DNA of 18,067 bases from NCBI GenBank assembly GCA_938004075.1, contig CALKWP010000114.1:1-18067 (forward strand), in the 5' to 3' direction. The translations under genes were made by a program, and so were the position numbers. Shown here one piece after another: positions 6,895-14,672 of this stretch. The notes beneath the pieces were generated by a model, which was not told where the DNA came from, did no database searches, and was given only the letters and a program-made list of their open reading frames with translations. The DNA is from an uncultured Methanomassiliicoccales archaeon. Its GTDB lineage: Archaea > Thermoplasmatota > Thermoplasmata > SG8-5. The stretch's first letter is position 1, and each line of letters starts with the position of its first letter.

Positions 6895-7050
6895 AGCCCT
6901 CTTCCTGCTGCATATGGCATTCGCGTCCCCGTCCCAGAATACCTCACGGTCGGGGTTCTGCGCCTGGATTTCAGAGATCATCTCTATGACCTCACGAAGG
7001 CTTATCTTGTCGTCCTTTCTGTCCACCTGCAGGTGAATTTTCTTTTCCAT
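6883..7050 (-). CDS. Conserved-looking 55-residue protein, function unknown
   Basis: Short gene found by reading the gap after lplA. The product begins MEKKIHLQVDRKDDKISLRE, continues through VIEMISEIQAQNPDREVFWD and ends GDANAICSRKRASSL. It has a predicted strand (KIHLQVD), a helix (LREVIEMISEIQAQ), then DREVFWDGDANAICSR, a pattern suggesting a small soluble alpha/beta protein with one cysteine. Evidence for coding: a good ribosome binding site (AGAGGAG, 7 nt from the ATG at 7050), a TATA box 50 nt upstream, and balanced soluble composition. Its last four codons overlap the lplA 3' end on the other strand. It is not the lipoate ligase accessory protein LplB, which is longer and of different character. 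I do not recognise the family with certainty. Confidence 0.7.
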   Translation of the reverse strand: MEKKIHLQVDRKDDKISLREVIEMISEIQAQNPDREVFWDGDANAICSRKRASSL

Positions 7051-7096
7051 CCGACATCTCCTCTTCTGAAACCGTAGTTGTTAATAATCAATGACT

Positions 7097-7109
7097 GAAT
7101 ATAAAAACC
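7097..7109 (-). promoter_or_regulatory. TATA box of the 55-residue gene
   Basis: Minus-strand GGTTTTTATATTC predicts a start near 7078 and a leader of about 28 nt that contains the AGAGGAG ribosome binding site. The T-rich run at the 3' edge of the upstream terminator is adjacent, so read-through from the surface-protein gene is a second possible source of transcript. Confidence 0.5.
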
Positions 7110-7144
7110 TTTCTGATGTTCAAAATTAATAAAATTGAAAAGGA

Positions 7145-7168
7145 ACGGCTGGCCCGAAAGCCAGCCGT
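7145..7168 (-). terminator. Hairpin and T-rich terminator of the surface-protein gene
   Basis: A perfect 9-bp stem, ACGGCTGGC with GCCAGCCGT, and a 6-nt loop, beginning 10 nt after the surface-protein stop codon. On the minus strand it is followed by a T-rich tract (TCCTTTTCAATTTTATT). Archaeal RNA polymerase terminates on T-tracts; the hairpin may assist termination or protect the 3' end. Confidence 0.75.
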
Positions 7169-7178
7169 ATTCTTGTGT

Positions 7179-10100
7179 TTAGCGCTTCTTTCTCTTGTCG
7201 CCGGACTCGTCGTCCTTTGTGCCGCTCTTCATGAAGTACCTCATTCCGAGGAACACTGCAATGATGATCACCACAATGACCACGATTATGACGGGCATGA
7301 CCCAGGGTGCTTCATCGACGGTCACCTTCTGAACGGTGAAGTCATCGATCTTGTTGTCCCACCACTGGGAGCTGTGCTCGCCGGCGCAGGTTGAGTTGGC
7401 CCATATTGAGAACTCGCCCTTCTTGTTCGGGGTCCAGGAGATGGAGACGGTCGTTGTGTTGCCCTTGCCAAGGAAGGATGTGGTTGCAGTTCCGATTTCC
7501 TTGTCGGTTCCGTCAGCGTTGCGTATGTAGAACTTGGTCTGGATGCCAGTGGCATTCTCGCTTCCGTCATTGGTTATGTTGACGGATACGGTCATTGCCT
7601 TACCGGCGGTTCCGGGGCTTGAGCTGAATTTCATCGTTCCGAGCTTCATGATGATGTTCGGCCTGGATGCGAGGTTGACGTTTACCAGCATTGTCTTGTT
7701 CGCGGAGTTGCCTGCTACATCTGTCGCCTTGAGGGTGACATTGTACATGCCGACCTTTGTGAATATGTGATCCACGGTCATTCCAGTGTAGTTTGTGAAG
7801 ACGCCCTTCACGTTGAAACTCCACTCGAACGAGATGTTTGCCAGCTCATCGAAATTGTCTGTGGTTGTCGAGGCATTGTATGAGAATGTCTTGTTCTCGA
7901 TGGCCTCGGTCACTATTGCCTTGTCCACGTTCCTGATCTTGAAGTCAGCTATCGGTGCGGTCTTGTCGAGAACCTTCACGGTCCATGTGGCATTAGCGCT
8001 CTCGCGACCGACCACATCAGTTGCGATCATGTTCAAGCTGTAAGTACCAGGTGTGTTGTAGACATGGGTGATGTTCTTGCTGCCGTCTTTTGTGACAGTC
8101 TCATCGAACGAGTTCTCCTCGCCCCATGACCAGTACCACTTCTCGATAAGGCCCTTGCGGTCTCCGGATTTTATGTCATCATAAGATGTAGCTCCGACGA
8201 TCGTCTGTGTTCCCATGCCCTCTGCATCGGAGAACTTGACGCCGCTGAAGAAAATCTGGAAGTCCTCAACAACTGTTAGGACGTTGGTCGCGTAAGAAAT
8301 GTTCGCGGAGTCTGTGACAACAGCGCTGATTGCTGCTACCGGGTTCTGGCTGTCAATCCAAACGTTGATTGTCCTGTTCGTCTGGTTGCCGCCGGTCTCG
8401 GTTATGACCAGCTTCACTGCGATAAGTCCGGAGACGCTTGCGTTGGTGTAGTTGTGCTCAACCTTCATTCCGTAAGCGGTTGTTCCGTCGCCAAGGGTCC
8501 ATGTGTAGTTGGCCATATCGATGTTGCCGATCTTGTCTGTGGAATCCTCTGCGCTGAAAGTGACTGTGGTGTCCATTCCAGCAATCGGGCCCCTCGGAAC
8601 TATCACTGTGTAGTTGTCGTAGGTGCTGTTCATGACATAGTGAACGCCGCTCAGGATTTTGGCCTTCGCGGTTCCGTTCATTGATGCCTGGATGGTCATT
8701 GTGATCTGCTCCATCTCGCCATCGTGGACCATGGGGTTAATTGTGATTGGGTTGTTGTATCCAATAACTTCTACCTTGTTGGTCTCGGTGGAATTTGAGG
8801 TCATCTCGAACTTGACCGGGGTCATTGGCAGAACGATGTTGTTCATGTAATCAACATAGAGTGTGTCGTAAGTGGCGTTGAAGCCCATTGTGAATTTCAT
8901 GGAGTTGGCGTTCTGAAGGGCAGCGGCCAGAGTGTATTCGTAAGTGCTGTTGATGTATATGGTGGCATCAGCAGCTACAGAGCCGTCAGCACCTTCAATG
9001 GTCACTGCATAAGTGGTGGCATTGAGATTGTAGAATGTGTTGTTGAGTGTGAGGAATTGCTTTGTGTCCCTCTTCTCAGCGCCTTTTTCCTTCAGATTGT
9101 CTGCCCATGCCTGGATCTCTCCAGCGCTCAGGGAGCCATCGTTGAGGGAAAGGCCTACCGGGCCCATGCCATATCTCCTTTCTGCCGAGAGCCTTGCAGA
9201 GACATTGTCAACAGTTATTACGTTGGTCCTGGTGACCTGAACTGTGTTCCAGTTCGCAAAGGTGTATGTGGTTGTGATTGAGTCGGAGCCGGAAGTGGTC
9301 AAGCCGACCTCCAGGTATCTGTTGGCGACGATTGCGTCAGCGTTCTTGACGACGGACTGGTAACCCTCTGCATCAACTGCAACCCAGAATGCGGAGTTGT
9401 TGTGCACCATGAATTCATAATAGCCGCTTGCGATGGTGACTGCTGCCTGATTATAGAGGTAATTCTTACTGTAAATGGTCACAGTTGCGTCTTTCAGGGG
9501 CTTGTCATTCTCGCTGTCGTATATGAACCCGCTCAGTTTGTGGACGTTGTTAATTGGTGTAAGTTCCACATCATGGGTTGAGGTTGCCGTTATGCCTGTT
9601 GCGGATGCGTTCGTGAAGTAACCATCCTTCTTGACTTCGAGAACAAATGAGACTCCGGTTCCCGGCGGGTAGAAGTACATCTCATAGTATCCCATTCCGT
9701 CGCTCATGGTGTGGTTGACATATTTGCCATCCGTGCTGTGGAGGTATATGTCTGCGTTCATAATTGGTGTCACGCCATCAAGTTCGTATATTGTACCATC
9801 GAGTATCTGAGTCTCCGGGGGTGTCTTTTCCAGTTTCAGGTCCATCCTGACGGACTTGTCCACCGGTACGTTGAACCAGACCGGTATTGTGCTCTTGTAG
9901 CCGGTCAGGGAGCCCTTGATCTGGAAGTTTCCAGAGTACGCAAGCATTTCGAAGTATCCCACATCGTCGCTCACGGCGGTTATCCACTTGTCATCACCTG
10001 CGGAGATCGAGACGATGGCTCCGGAGAGGGTGATGGTGGTGCCTTCCTCGAAGACAATGCCCCAGACTTTTACCGTCGGGGTCGGGACAATCTTCTCGAT

Positions 10101-10721
10101 GAAAACAATGCCGACGTTTGTTGCGCCGTATGCGGCGACAACTACGTCTTCCATGTTGTTATCATAGTAACCATTCTTCTTGAAATATACGTCAACAACG
10201 TTCGTGTCAACTGGAACAGAGAAAACGCCGTTCACAGTCATGACCTGTTCGATGACTGTGCCTGTGTTGCCGTCCTTCACTGTCACCTCAACATCGTTTA
10301 TAACGGTGCTGGTACCGAGTTCCTTCAAGGTACCGGTGACGGTCGGAAGGGGCTCGAGAAGCTGAATTCCAACATCTGCCTTCTTTGATGTCTCGTTGAA
10401 GGTTGCGTTGAGCAGATCCATTGCCTTGTTCCTGTATCCAACCTTCTCAAAGGTCAGAGTATAGTCGGCCCTGTTCTCAACAGATATCGCGAATGTCCCA
10501 TCGCTCAGGCTTGTAACGTTCTTGTTTACGGAAAGCGTAGCGTTGGTTATTGTAACCTTCACGCCGCCCACGTTGGCGTTTGTCACATCGTCCTTGATTA
10601 GTCCGGTGACAGTGTATGCTCCCGTAGCTTCTGTGCTTGCTGGGAGTAATACGATCCCTGTAGCTATCATTGCCATGACCATGAATATGGCCAATGTCTT
10701 TCCCATTGCTTCGCTTTGCAT
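7179..10721 (-). CDS. Large surface protein: signal peptide, carboxypeptidase-regulatory-like repeats, PKD-like domains, CARDB-like domain, C-terminal anchor
   Basis: 1,180 residues. Signal peptide at about 1-33 (MGKTLAIFMVMAMIATGIVLL, then PASTEA). Five beta-sandwich modules of the carboxypeptidase-D regulatory-like type start near 35, 130, 218, 305 and 395, each with a G-x-V/I-x-x opening, a D-A/G-x-V-x-I strand and a closing G-Y (VGYRNK, NGYYDN, TGYKST, DGYFTN, EGYQSV). A less recognisable stretch spans about 460-715. PKD-like domains lie at about 716-790 (YTWTLGDGTTAYG), 825-917 (YWSWGEENSF, HVYNTPGTYSLNMIATD) and 917-1013 (EWSFN, HIFTKVGMYNVTLKATD). A CARDB-like domain follows at about 1017-1133, then a transmembrane helix at about 1140-1160 and a basic tail. 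About 30 N-x-S/T sequons suggest heavy N-glycosylation. Likely a cell-envelope or adhesion protein; the ligand is unknown. The ATG at 10721 is preferred over a GTG at 10730 because a GTGAT ribosome binding site precedes it. Confidence 0.9.
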   Translation of the reverse strand: MQSEAMGKTLAIFMVMAMIATGIVLLPASTEATGAYTVTGLIKDDVTNANVGGVKVTITNATLSVNKNVTSLSDGTFAISVENRADYTLTFEKVGYRNKAMDLLNATFNETSKKADVGIQLLEPLPTVTGTLKELGTSTVINDVEVTVKDGNTGTVIEQVMTVNGVFSVPVDTNVVDVYFKKNGYYDNNMEDVVVAAYGATNVGIVFIEKIVPTPTVKVWGIVFEEGTTITLSGAIVSISAGDDKWITAVSDDVGYFEMLAYSGNFQIKGSLTGYKSTIPVWFNVPVDKSVRMDLKLEKTPPETQILDGTIYELDGVTPIMNADIYLHSTDGKYVNHTMSDGMGYYEMYFYPPGTGVSFVLEVKKDGYFTNASATGITATSTHDVELTPINNVHKLSGFIYDSENDKPLKDATVTIYSKNYLYNQAAVTIASGYYEFMVHNNSAFWVAVDAEGYQSVVKNADAIVANRYLEVGLTTSGSDSITTTYTFANWNTVQVTRTNVITVDNVSARLSAERRYGMGPVGLSLNDGSLSAGEIQAWADNLKEKGAEKRDTKQFLTLNNTFYNLNATTYAVTIEGADGSVAADATIYINSTYEYTLAAALQNANSMKFTMGFNATYDTLYVDYMNNIVLPMTPVKFEMTSNSTETNKVEVIGYNNPITINPMVHDGEMEQITMTIQASMNGTAKAKILSGVHYVMNSTYDNYTVIVPRGPIAGMDTTVTFSAEDSTDKIGNIDMANYTWTLGDGTTAYGMKVEHNYTNASVSGLIAVKLVITETGGNQTNRTINVWIDSQNPVAAISAVVTDSANISYATNVLTVVEDFQIFFSGVKFSDAEGMGTQTIVGATSYDDIKSGDRKGLIEKWYWSWGEENSFDETVTKDGSKNITHVYNTPGTYSLNMIATDVVGRESANATWTVKVLDKTAPIADFKIRNVDKAIVTEAIENKTFSYNASTTTDNFDELANISFEWSFNVKGVFTNYTGMTVDHIFTKVGMYNVTLKATDVAGNSANKTMLVNVNLASRPNIIMKLGTMKFSSSPGTAGKAMTVSVNITNDGSENATGIQTKFYIRNADGTDKEIGTATTSFLGKGNTTTVSISWTPNKKGEFSIWANSTCAGEHSSQWWDNKIDDFTVQKVTVDEAPWVMPVIIVVIVVIIIAVFLGMRYFMKSGTKDDESGDKRKKR

Positions 10722-10751
10722 GTGTATCACTTTTCCATTTATGCTTCAGCT

Positions 10752-10769
10752 ACCCTTAAAATCAAGGGT
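10752..10769. promoter_or_regulatory. Inverted repeat upstream of the surface-protein gene: candidate operator
   Basis: ACCCTT-AAAATC-AAGGGT, two perfect 6-bp arms with a 6-bp centre. It lies between the TATA-like element at 10776-10787 and the start codon and covers the predicted transcription start near 10756. A regulatory role is inferred from position only. Confidence 0.35.
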
Positions 10770-10775
10770 CAGCGC

Positions 10776-10787
10776 CCATTTTATCAC
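10776..10787 (-). promoter_or_regulatory. TATA box candidate of the surface-protein gene
   Basis: Minus-strand GTGATAAAATGG predicts a start near 10756 and a leader of about 35 nt. TATATACAGG further upstream (about 10814-10823) is a stronger TATA match but would give a leader of about 70 nt. Between the toroid gene (ends 10849) and this gene there is nothing else that I can recognise. Confidence 0.4.
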
Positions 10788-10848
10788 TTGGGTTGTCGCT
10801 GCAAAGTAATTCCTGTATATAATAGTGATGGTCTTGGCTGATAGAAAA

Positions 10849-11649
10849 TCACTTAAAATAGGCGCCATCAGATATGCATGCCAACACGGATAAAGCATCA
10901 CGCAATTTCATCCTGTCGCCGCCATCGGAAGGCCAGCTGCCATCCGGTTCCTGGGTCTCTGAGAGTCTGGAGATCAATTTATCCCGCAATGGCGAGCTTT
11001 CTGAGCCAAGGCCGTTGTTCAGGCAATCCAGGCACCAGGCGATGCATGAAGTGTCCCAATCATCCAAGTTCAGGTTCTCAAGATACGCAATGGATGGATA
11101 TAGGACGGCGTCATCTTTCAGACCATTTCTCCCGAACAGGGAGAGCGCGATCCAGGTCGTGTGATAGAAACCCTCGAACCTTCCATCCGCGCCCTGACAG
11201 GACTTCAGAAACGCAAATGTCTCGGGGGGAACCGCGCGCCCGCTGCGCAAGATGACATCAGCCACATCCGCAGTAAGCCAGATGGTCGTGTTCCGGTCAC
11301 CTGGCATGTCCCAGAACGGCGGGTCCAGAGGCAGTATTTTTGGGTTCTCTTCCCAAGTGCCATCATCCTTCCGCATCCGGTCCAGAAAATCCATCGCAGG
11401 AGTCAATGGCTCCGAATTCTGCAAGCCCATCTCAAGCAGGCTGTGGATGGCCATTGCGGTGTTGCTCAGGCAGCTCGGAAATCCTTTTCTGTCGCAATAG
11501 GGAAAACCGCCATCCGGGTTCTGGATGAGGGAGAAACCTTTCAAAACGTGAACCTTGTCGAATTTCTTGCCAAGGATATGGTTCAATCTGGCTTTATCGA
11601 AATCGTTGCCATTCGCCTTCACGAAGTCGATTGCCTTGCCCAGGTCCAT
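10849..11649 (-). CDS. Small alpha/alpha-toroid protein with prenyltransferase/squalene-cyclase-type repeats
   Basis: 266 residues. Four glycine-aspartate-aromatic repeat motifs of the QW type are spaced along the chain: QNPDGGFPY (43-51), KDDGTWEENP (94-103), QGADGRFEGF (152-161) and QEPDGSWPSDGG (233-244), each preceded by a helix (LSNTAMAIHSLLEMG, LTADVADVILRSG, TTWIALSLFGRNG, TSCIAWCLDCLNNG). This is the pattern of the alpha/alpha barrel shared by protein prenyltransferase beta subunits, terpene cyclases and complement-like proteins. The length is under half that of squalene-hopene cyclase, and the cyclase acid motif DXDD is not present, so ordinary cyclase activity is unlikely; binding of a lipid or peptide is possible. 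The ATG follows the HMG-CoA reductase stop codon directly, with GGGAG upstream, so the two are co-translated. No membrane segment. Confidence 0.75.
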   Translation of the reverse strand: MDLGKAIDFVKANGNDFDKARLNHILGKKFDKVHVLKGFSLIQNPDGGFPYCDRKGFPSCLSNTAMAIHSLLEMGLQNSEPLTPAMDFLDRMRKDDGTWEENPKILPLDPPFWDMPGDRNTTIWLTADVADVILRSGRAVPPETFAFLKSCQGADGRFEGFYHTTWIALSLFGRNGLKDDAVLYPSIAYLENLNLDDWDTSCIAWCLDCLNNGLGSESSPLRDKLISRLSETQEPDGSWPSDGGDRMKLRDALSVLACISDGAYFK

Positions 11650-12930
11650 CTACTTTATCTCCCTCAGGAGTTCCTCGGCCCTGTCGATGCGGACCTTTCT
11701 CTCCTTTACTAATATAGGAACTATCTTGTCTATTATCTCGGTTGTTATTTTCATCCCCAACTTGTCAGCTGCCATTGTCACAACGTTTCTTGCATGAAGG
11801 GACATGTGGCCTCTCTGGATGCCTTCTGTGGCAAGCGCCCTGAGGGCGGCGAGGTTCTGGGCTAATCCCACGGATGCGATTATCTGGCCAAGTTCCGCGG
11901 CGCTCTTCACGCCGAGTATCTTGACGCATGCCTTGGCAGTGGGATGCACGGCTGTTGCCCCTCCGATTAGGCCGACAGCCATCGGGAGCTCGATCTTGCC
12001 CAGGATGTCGCCGTTCTCGTTCTTCTCATAATGAGTGAGCGGGGTGTATCCGCCGGCCTTCCAGGCGGCGTATGAGTGCGCGCCGGCCTCGATTGCCCTG
12101 AAGTCGTTTCCGGTTGCCAGCACTACCGCATCAATCCCGTTCATGATGCCCTTGTTATGTGTTGAAGCCCGGAACGGGTCAGCGGCAGCGAAGGCATATG
12201 CCTCAAGCACACCATTGACAACATCTTCGCCGCCGAGCGATTCCTTCGAAAAAATCGCCTCTGCTCTGGCAAGCCTGTGTATTGCAAGATTCGAGAGGAT
12301 TCTCAGGTAGACCTTCCCGCCGGTGAGCTCCTCAATTTTTGGAGATATGGCTTCCGCCATTGTGTTTACTGCATTGGCGCCCATGGCATCCAGGCAATTC
12401 ACGAGAATATGCAATATCAGCATGGTGCCCTCGCCGGTCTCGATTATCCTTACCTCCAGGTCCCTGGCGCCCCCGCCCAGCTTGATCAGCAGCGGATCCT
12501 TGGAATTGGCAAGGGCTAGAAGCTCTTCTTTATTGTCCTGGATGGCCCGTTTTGCCTTCTCCGGGTCCTGAACATGGGTGAGCTGTATCTGGCCGATCAT
12601 AATGGGTTCAGATGATGTTGCCTTGAATCCGCCGGATTCCCTCGCAATCTTCGCGGCGTTCGATGCCGCTGCTATTACGGAGGGCTCCTCGGTCGCCATT
12701 GGAACGAGGACATCCTTGCCATTGACCAGGAAGTTGGTCGCAATTCCCAGAGTGACTGGCATGGTCCCAATAACATTCTCGACCATCCTGTCTGCCTTGG
12801 CCGGGTCCAGGGCGCCGGTGTTTCCGAGAAGGCCAATGTCCTCGTCGGACAATTCCGCGAACTCCTTCACTTTCTTCAGTCTCTCCTCGATGCCCATCTT
12901 GTAAAATCCGCTGATGCTGGATGATCGCAT
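11650..12930 (-). CDS. hmgA: Class II hydroxymethylglutaryl-CoA reductase
   Basis: Reduces HMG-CoA to mevalonate (or the reverse in degradative bacteria); in archaea it feeds the mevalonate route to isoprenoid lipids. 426 residues. Class II hallmarks: ENVIGTMPVTLGIATNFLVNG (substrate loop), ATEEPSVIAAAS with the catalytic glutamate in the E81/E82 pair, DAMGANAVNT at 181-190 (nucleotide region), HNKGIMNGIDAV with catalytic K260, ATGNDFRA with D276, and GHMSLHARN with the catalytic histidine in the mobile C-terminal region. It resembles the Pseudomonas mevalonii and Archaeoglobus type rather than the class I enzyme of most archaea. The ATG at 12930 has AGGTGA 4 nt upstream, which settles the start over the internal ATG at codon 12. 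It heads a two-gene operon with the toroid protein. Confidence 0.95.
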   Translation of the reverse strand: MRSSSISGFYKMGIEERLKKVKEFAELSDEDIGLLGNTGALDPAKADRMVENVIGTMPVTLGIATNFLVNGKDVLVPMATEEPSVIAAASNAAKIARESGGFKATSSEPIMIGQIQLTHVQDPEKAKRAIQDNKEELLALANSKDPLLIKLGGGARDLEVRIIETGEGTMLILHILVNCLDAMGANAVNTMAEAISPKIEELTGGKVYLRILSNLAIHRLARAEAIFSKESLGGEDVVNGVLEAYAFAAADPFRASTHNKGIMNGIDAVVLATGNDFRAIEAGAHSYAAWKAGGYTPLTHYEKNENGDILGKIELPMAVGLIGGATAVHPTAKACVKILGVKSAAELGQIIASVGLAQNLAALRALATEGIQRGHMSLHARNVVTMAADKLGMKITTEIIDKIVPILVKERKVRIDRAEELLREIK

Positions 12931-12964
12931 AAGTTCACCTGTTATCGTACTGAATGCCCACTAT

Positions 12965-12975
12965 CCATAAAACAC
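12965..12975 (-). promoter_or_regulatory. TATA box of the hmgA operon
   Basis: Minus-strand GTGTTTTATGG predicts a start near 12945 and a leader of about 15 nt carrying the AGGTGA ribosome binding site (12935-12940). The gap 12931-13094 is the shared control region of hmgA and the DUF1846 gene. Confidence 0.5.
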
Positions 12976-13004
12976 TTGTTACGAAATCAACAATTGACAT
13001 CAAC

Positions 13005-13014
13005 AATATTTAAT
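13005..13014 (+). promoter_or_regulatory. TATA box candidate of the DUF1846 gene
   Basis: AATATTTAAT predicts a start near 13035 and a leader of about 60 nt. The ribosome binding site AGGTGAT (13085-13091) sits just before the chosen ATG, which supports a leadered transcript rather than use of the in-frame ATGs at 13026 or 13041. Confidence 0.45.
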
Positions 13015-13094
13015 GGACGGTTACCATGTCTGTTCGCATGACACCCGAAAACACCATAGCAATGCCACGGATATTAAAAAATCAAGGTGATGGG

Positions 13095-14612
13095 ATGAAA
13101 ACCGGTACAGGGTTCGACAATGACAAGTATCTGAAGGAACAGACAAAGGCAATCATGGAGAGGGTCGGGGATGGCCAGAAAAAACTGTACCTGGAATTCG
13201 GGGGAAAAATAATCTTCGATTACCATGCTGCCAGAGTGCTGCCGGGATTCGACCCGAACGTCAAGATGCAGCTTCTTCAGAAACTCAAGGACAATGCCAA
13301 CATAATAATATGCATTTATGCTGGCGACATAGAACGGCGAAAGGTCAGGGCGGATTTCGGAATCACCTACGACGCCGATGCGATGAAGCTCATCGACGAC
13401 CTTAGGGAATGGGGCATAGATATAACTGGCGTTGTCATAACAAGATTCCAGGACCAGCCAGCAGTGAATGTTTTCAAGAACAAGCTGGAAAGGCGGGACA
13501 TAAACGTTTACACTCACACTCACACAAAGGGATACCCCAGCAATGTGGACCAGATTGTCAGCGACGAGGGCTACGGCGCCAATGCCTACATCCCCACCAC
13601 AAAACCGCTCGTGATAGTCACTGCCCCGGGCCCGGGCAGCGGGAAACTGGCGACCTGCCTTTCCCAGATGTATCATGATTACCGGAACGGCATGAAATCC
13701 AGCTATTCGAAGTTCGAAACATTTCCGATATGGAATATTCCGTTGAATCACCCGGTCAATGTGGCGTATGAGGCTGCAACTGCTGACATTGGCGACTTCA
13801 ACATGATTGACCCGTATCATCTCAAAGCATATGGCATGGAGACTGTGAATTACAATCGAGATGTGGAGGTCTTCCCGGTTCTGAAGAGCATTCTGGAGAA
13901 GATAATGGAAAGCGAATCCCCATACAAATCGCCCACCGACATGGGCGTGAACATGGCCGGATACGGGATAGTTGATGACGAAATCGTCCAGGAAGCCGCG
14001 AGGCAGGAGGTCATCCGCCGCGCATACCGATACAGATGCGAGTACATGAAAGGGTTCGTGAACAAGAATACTGTCGCATTCTCTGAAAGCCTGATGGAGA
14101 AACTTGGCGTTCGGTACGAGGAACGGAAAGTCGTAGTGCCGGCAAGGGAGGCTGCGTGCCAGGCTCGTGAGAGCGCAGATGCAAATGGCATACCGTTCTC
14201 AGGTGCAGCCATAGAATTGCGGGACGGAAGGATAATCACAGGAAAGAACTCCCAGCTCATGCATGCGTCATCCAGCATGATACTGAATGCAATCAAAATA
14301 CTTGCGGAGATTCCGGATAAAATCCATATTCTATCCCCCAGCATACTGACTTCCATCGGCATCCTTGAAACCAGGATTCTCGGGGAAAAAGCCATGAGCC
14401 TGGACCTCAACGAGGCGCTTGTAGCGCTGAGCATAAGCGCGGCGCACAACCCGGCAGCCCAGTACGCAATGGAAAAATTGAGCGAACTCAAGAGATGCGA
14501 GGTTCATCTCACCCACATTCCTTCCCCGGGAGATGAGACCGGCCTCAGGCGGCTGGGCGTGAATCTCACCTCCGACCCGGAGTTCCTCTCGAAAACACTT
14601 CATGACAATTAA
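13095..14612 (+). CDS. DUF1846 (UPF0371) family protein
   Basis: 505 residues, the length of characterised-by-structure DUF1846 proteins. It starts at GFDNDKYLKEQ, the usual family opening, then LYLEFGGKIIFDYHAARVLPGFDPN (the family's L-x-EFGGKLxxDxHAxRVLPGF signature), ICIYAGDIERRKVRADFGITYD, the phosphate-loop-like G179-PGSGK-184 in APGPGSGKLATCLSQ, KFETFPIWNIPLNHPVN, and a C-terminal region with CQARESADANGIPFSGAAIELRDG. The family is known mostly from Firmicutes and other bacteria; the biochemical role is unknown, although the glycine-rich loop suggests nucleotide or phosphate binding. The start at 13095 is set by AGGTGAT and by the family alignment; upstream in-frame ATGs would add an unconserved tail. 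It is divergent from hmgA and 60 nt before pyrG. I found no obvious compositional break from its neighbours. Confidence 0.9.
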   Translation: MKTGTGFDNDKYLKEQTKAIMERVGDGQKKLYLEFGGKIIFDYHAARVLPGFDPNVKMQLLQKLKDNANIIICIYAGDIERRKVRADFGITYDADAMKLIDDLREWGIDITGVVITRFQDQPAVNVFKNKLERRDINVYTHTHTKGYPSNVDQIVSDEGYGANAYIPTTKPLVIVTAPGPGSGKLATCLSQMYHDYRNGMKSSYSKFETFPIWNIPLNHPVNVAYEAATADIGDFNMIDPYHLKAYGMETVNYNRDVEVFPVLKSILEKIMESESPYKSPTDMGVNMAGYGIVDDEIVQEAARQEVIRRAYRYRCEYMKGFVNKNTVAFSESLMEKLGVRYEERKVVVPAREAACQARESADANGIPFSGAAIELRDGRIITGKNSQLMHASSSMILNAIKILAEIPDKIHILSPSILTSIGILETRILGEKAMSLDLNEALVALSISAAHNPAAQYAMEKLSELKRCEVHLTHIPSPGDETGLRRLGVNLTSDPEFLSKTLHDN

Positions 14613-14620
14613 TCGAAAGG

Positions 14621-14641
14621 CATTAAAGAAAAGTTTAAAAC
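14621..14641 (+). promoter_or_regulatory. Promoter region of pyrG
   Basis: Two TATA-like elements, CATTAAAG (14621-14628) and TTTAAAAC (14634-14641). The first would start RNA near 14650, next to the ATG at 14652; the second near 14662, just before the ATG at 14673. Conservation of the N terminus favours 14673. Confidence 0.4.
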
Positions 14642-14672
14642 CAATAAGGCGATGGCCTACGCCCGTGGTACA

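Noticed and set aside
9711..10388. 225-codon open frame on the plus strand
   Set aside because: Antisense to the surface-protein gene, whose repeats and signal peptide read cleanly in the other direction.
10849..11649. Squalene-hopene cyclase
   Set aside because: Less than half the required length and lacking the DXDD acid motif.
13074..13820. 248-codon open frame on the minus strand
   Set aside because: Antisense to the conserved DUF1846 gene; no motif, promoter or ribosome binding site.
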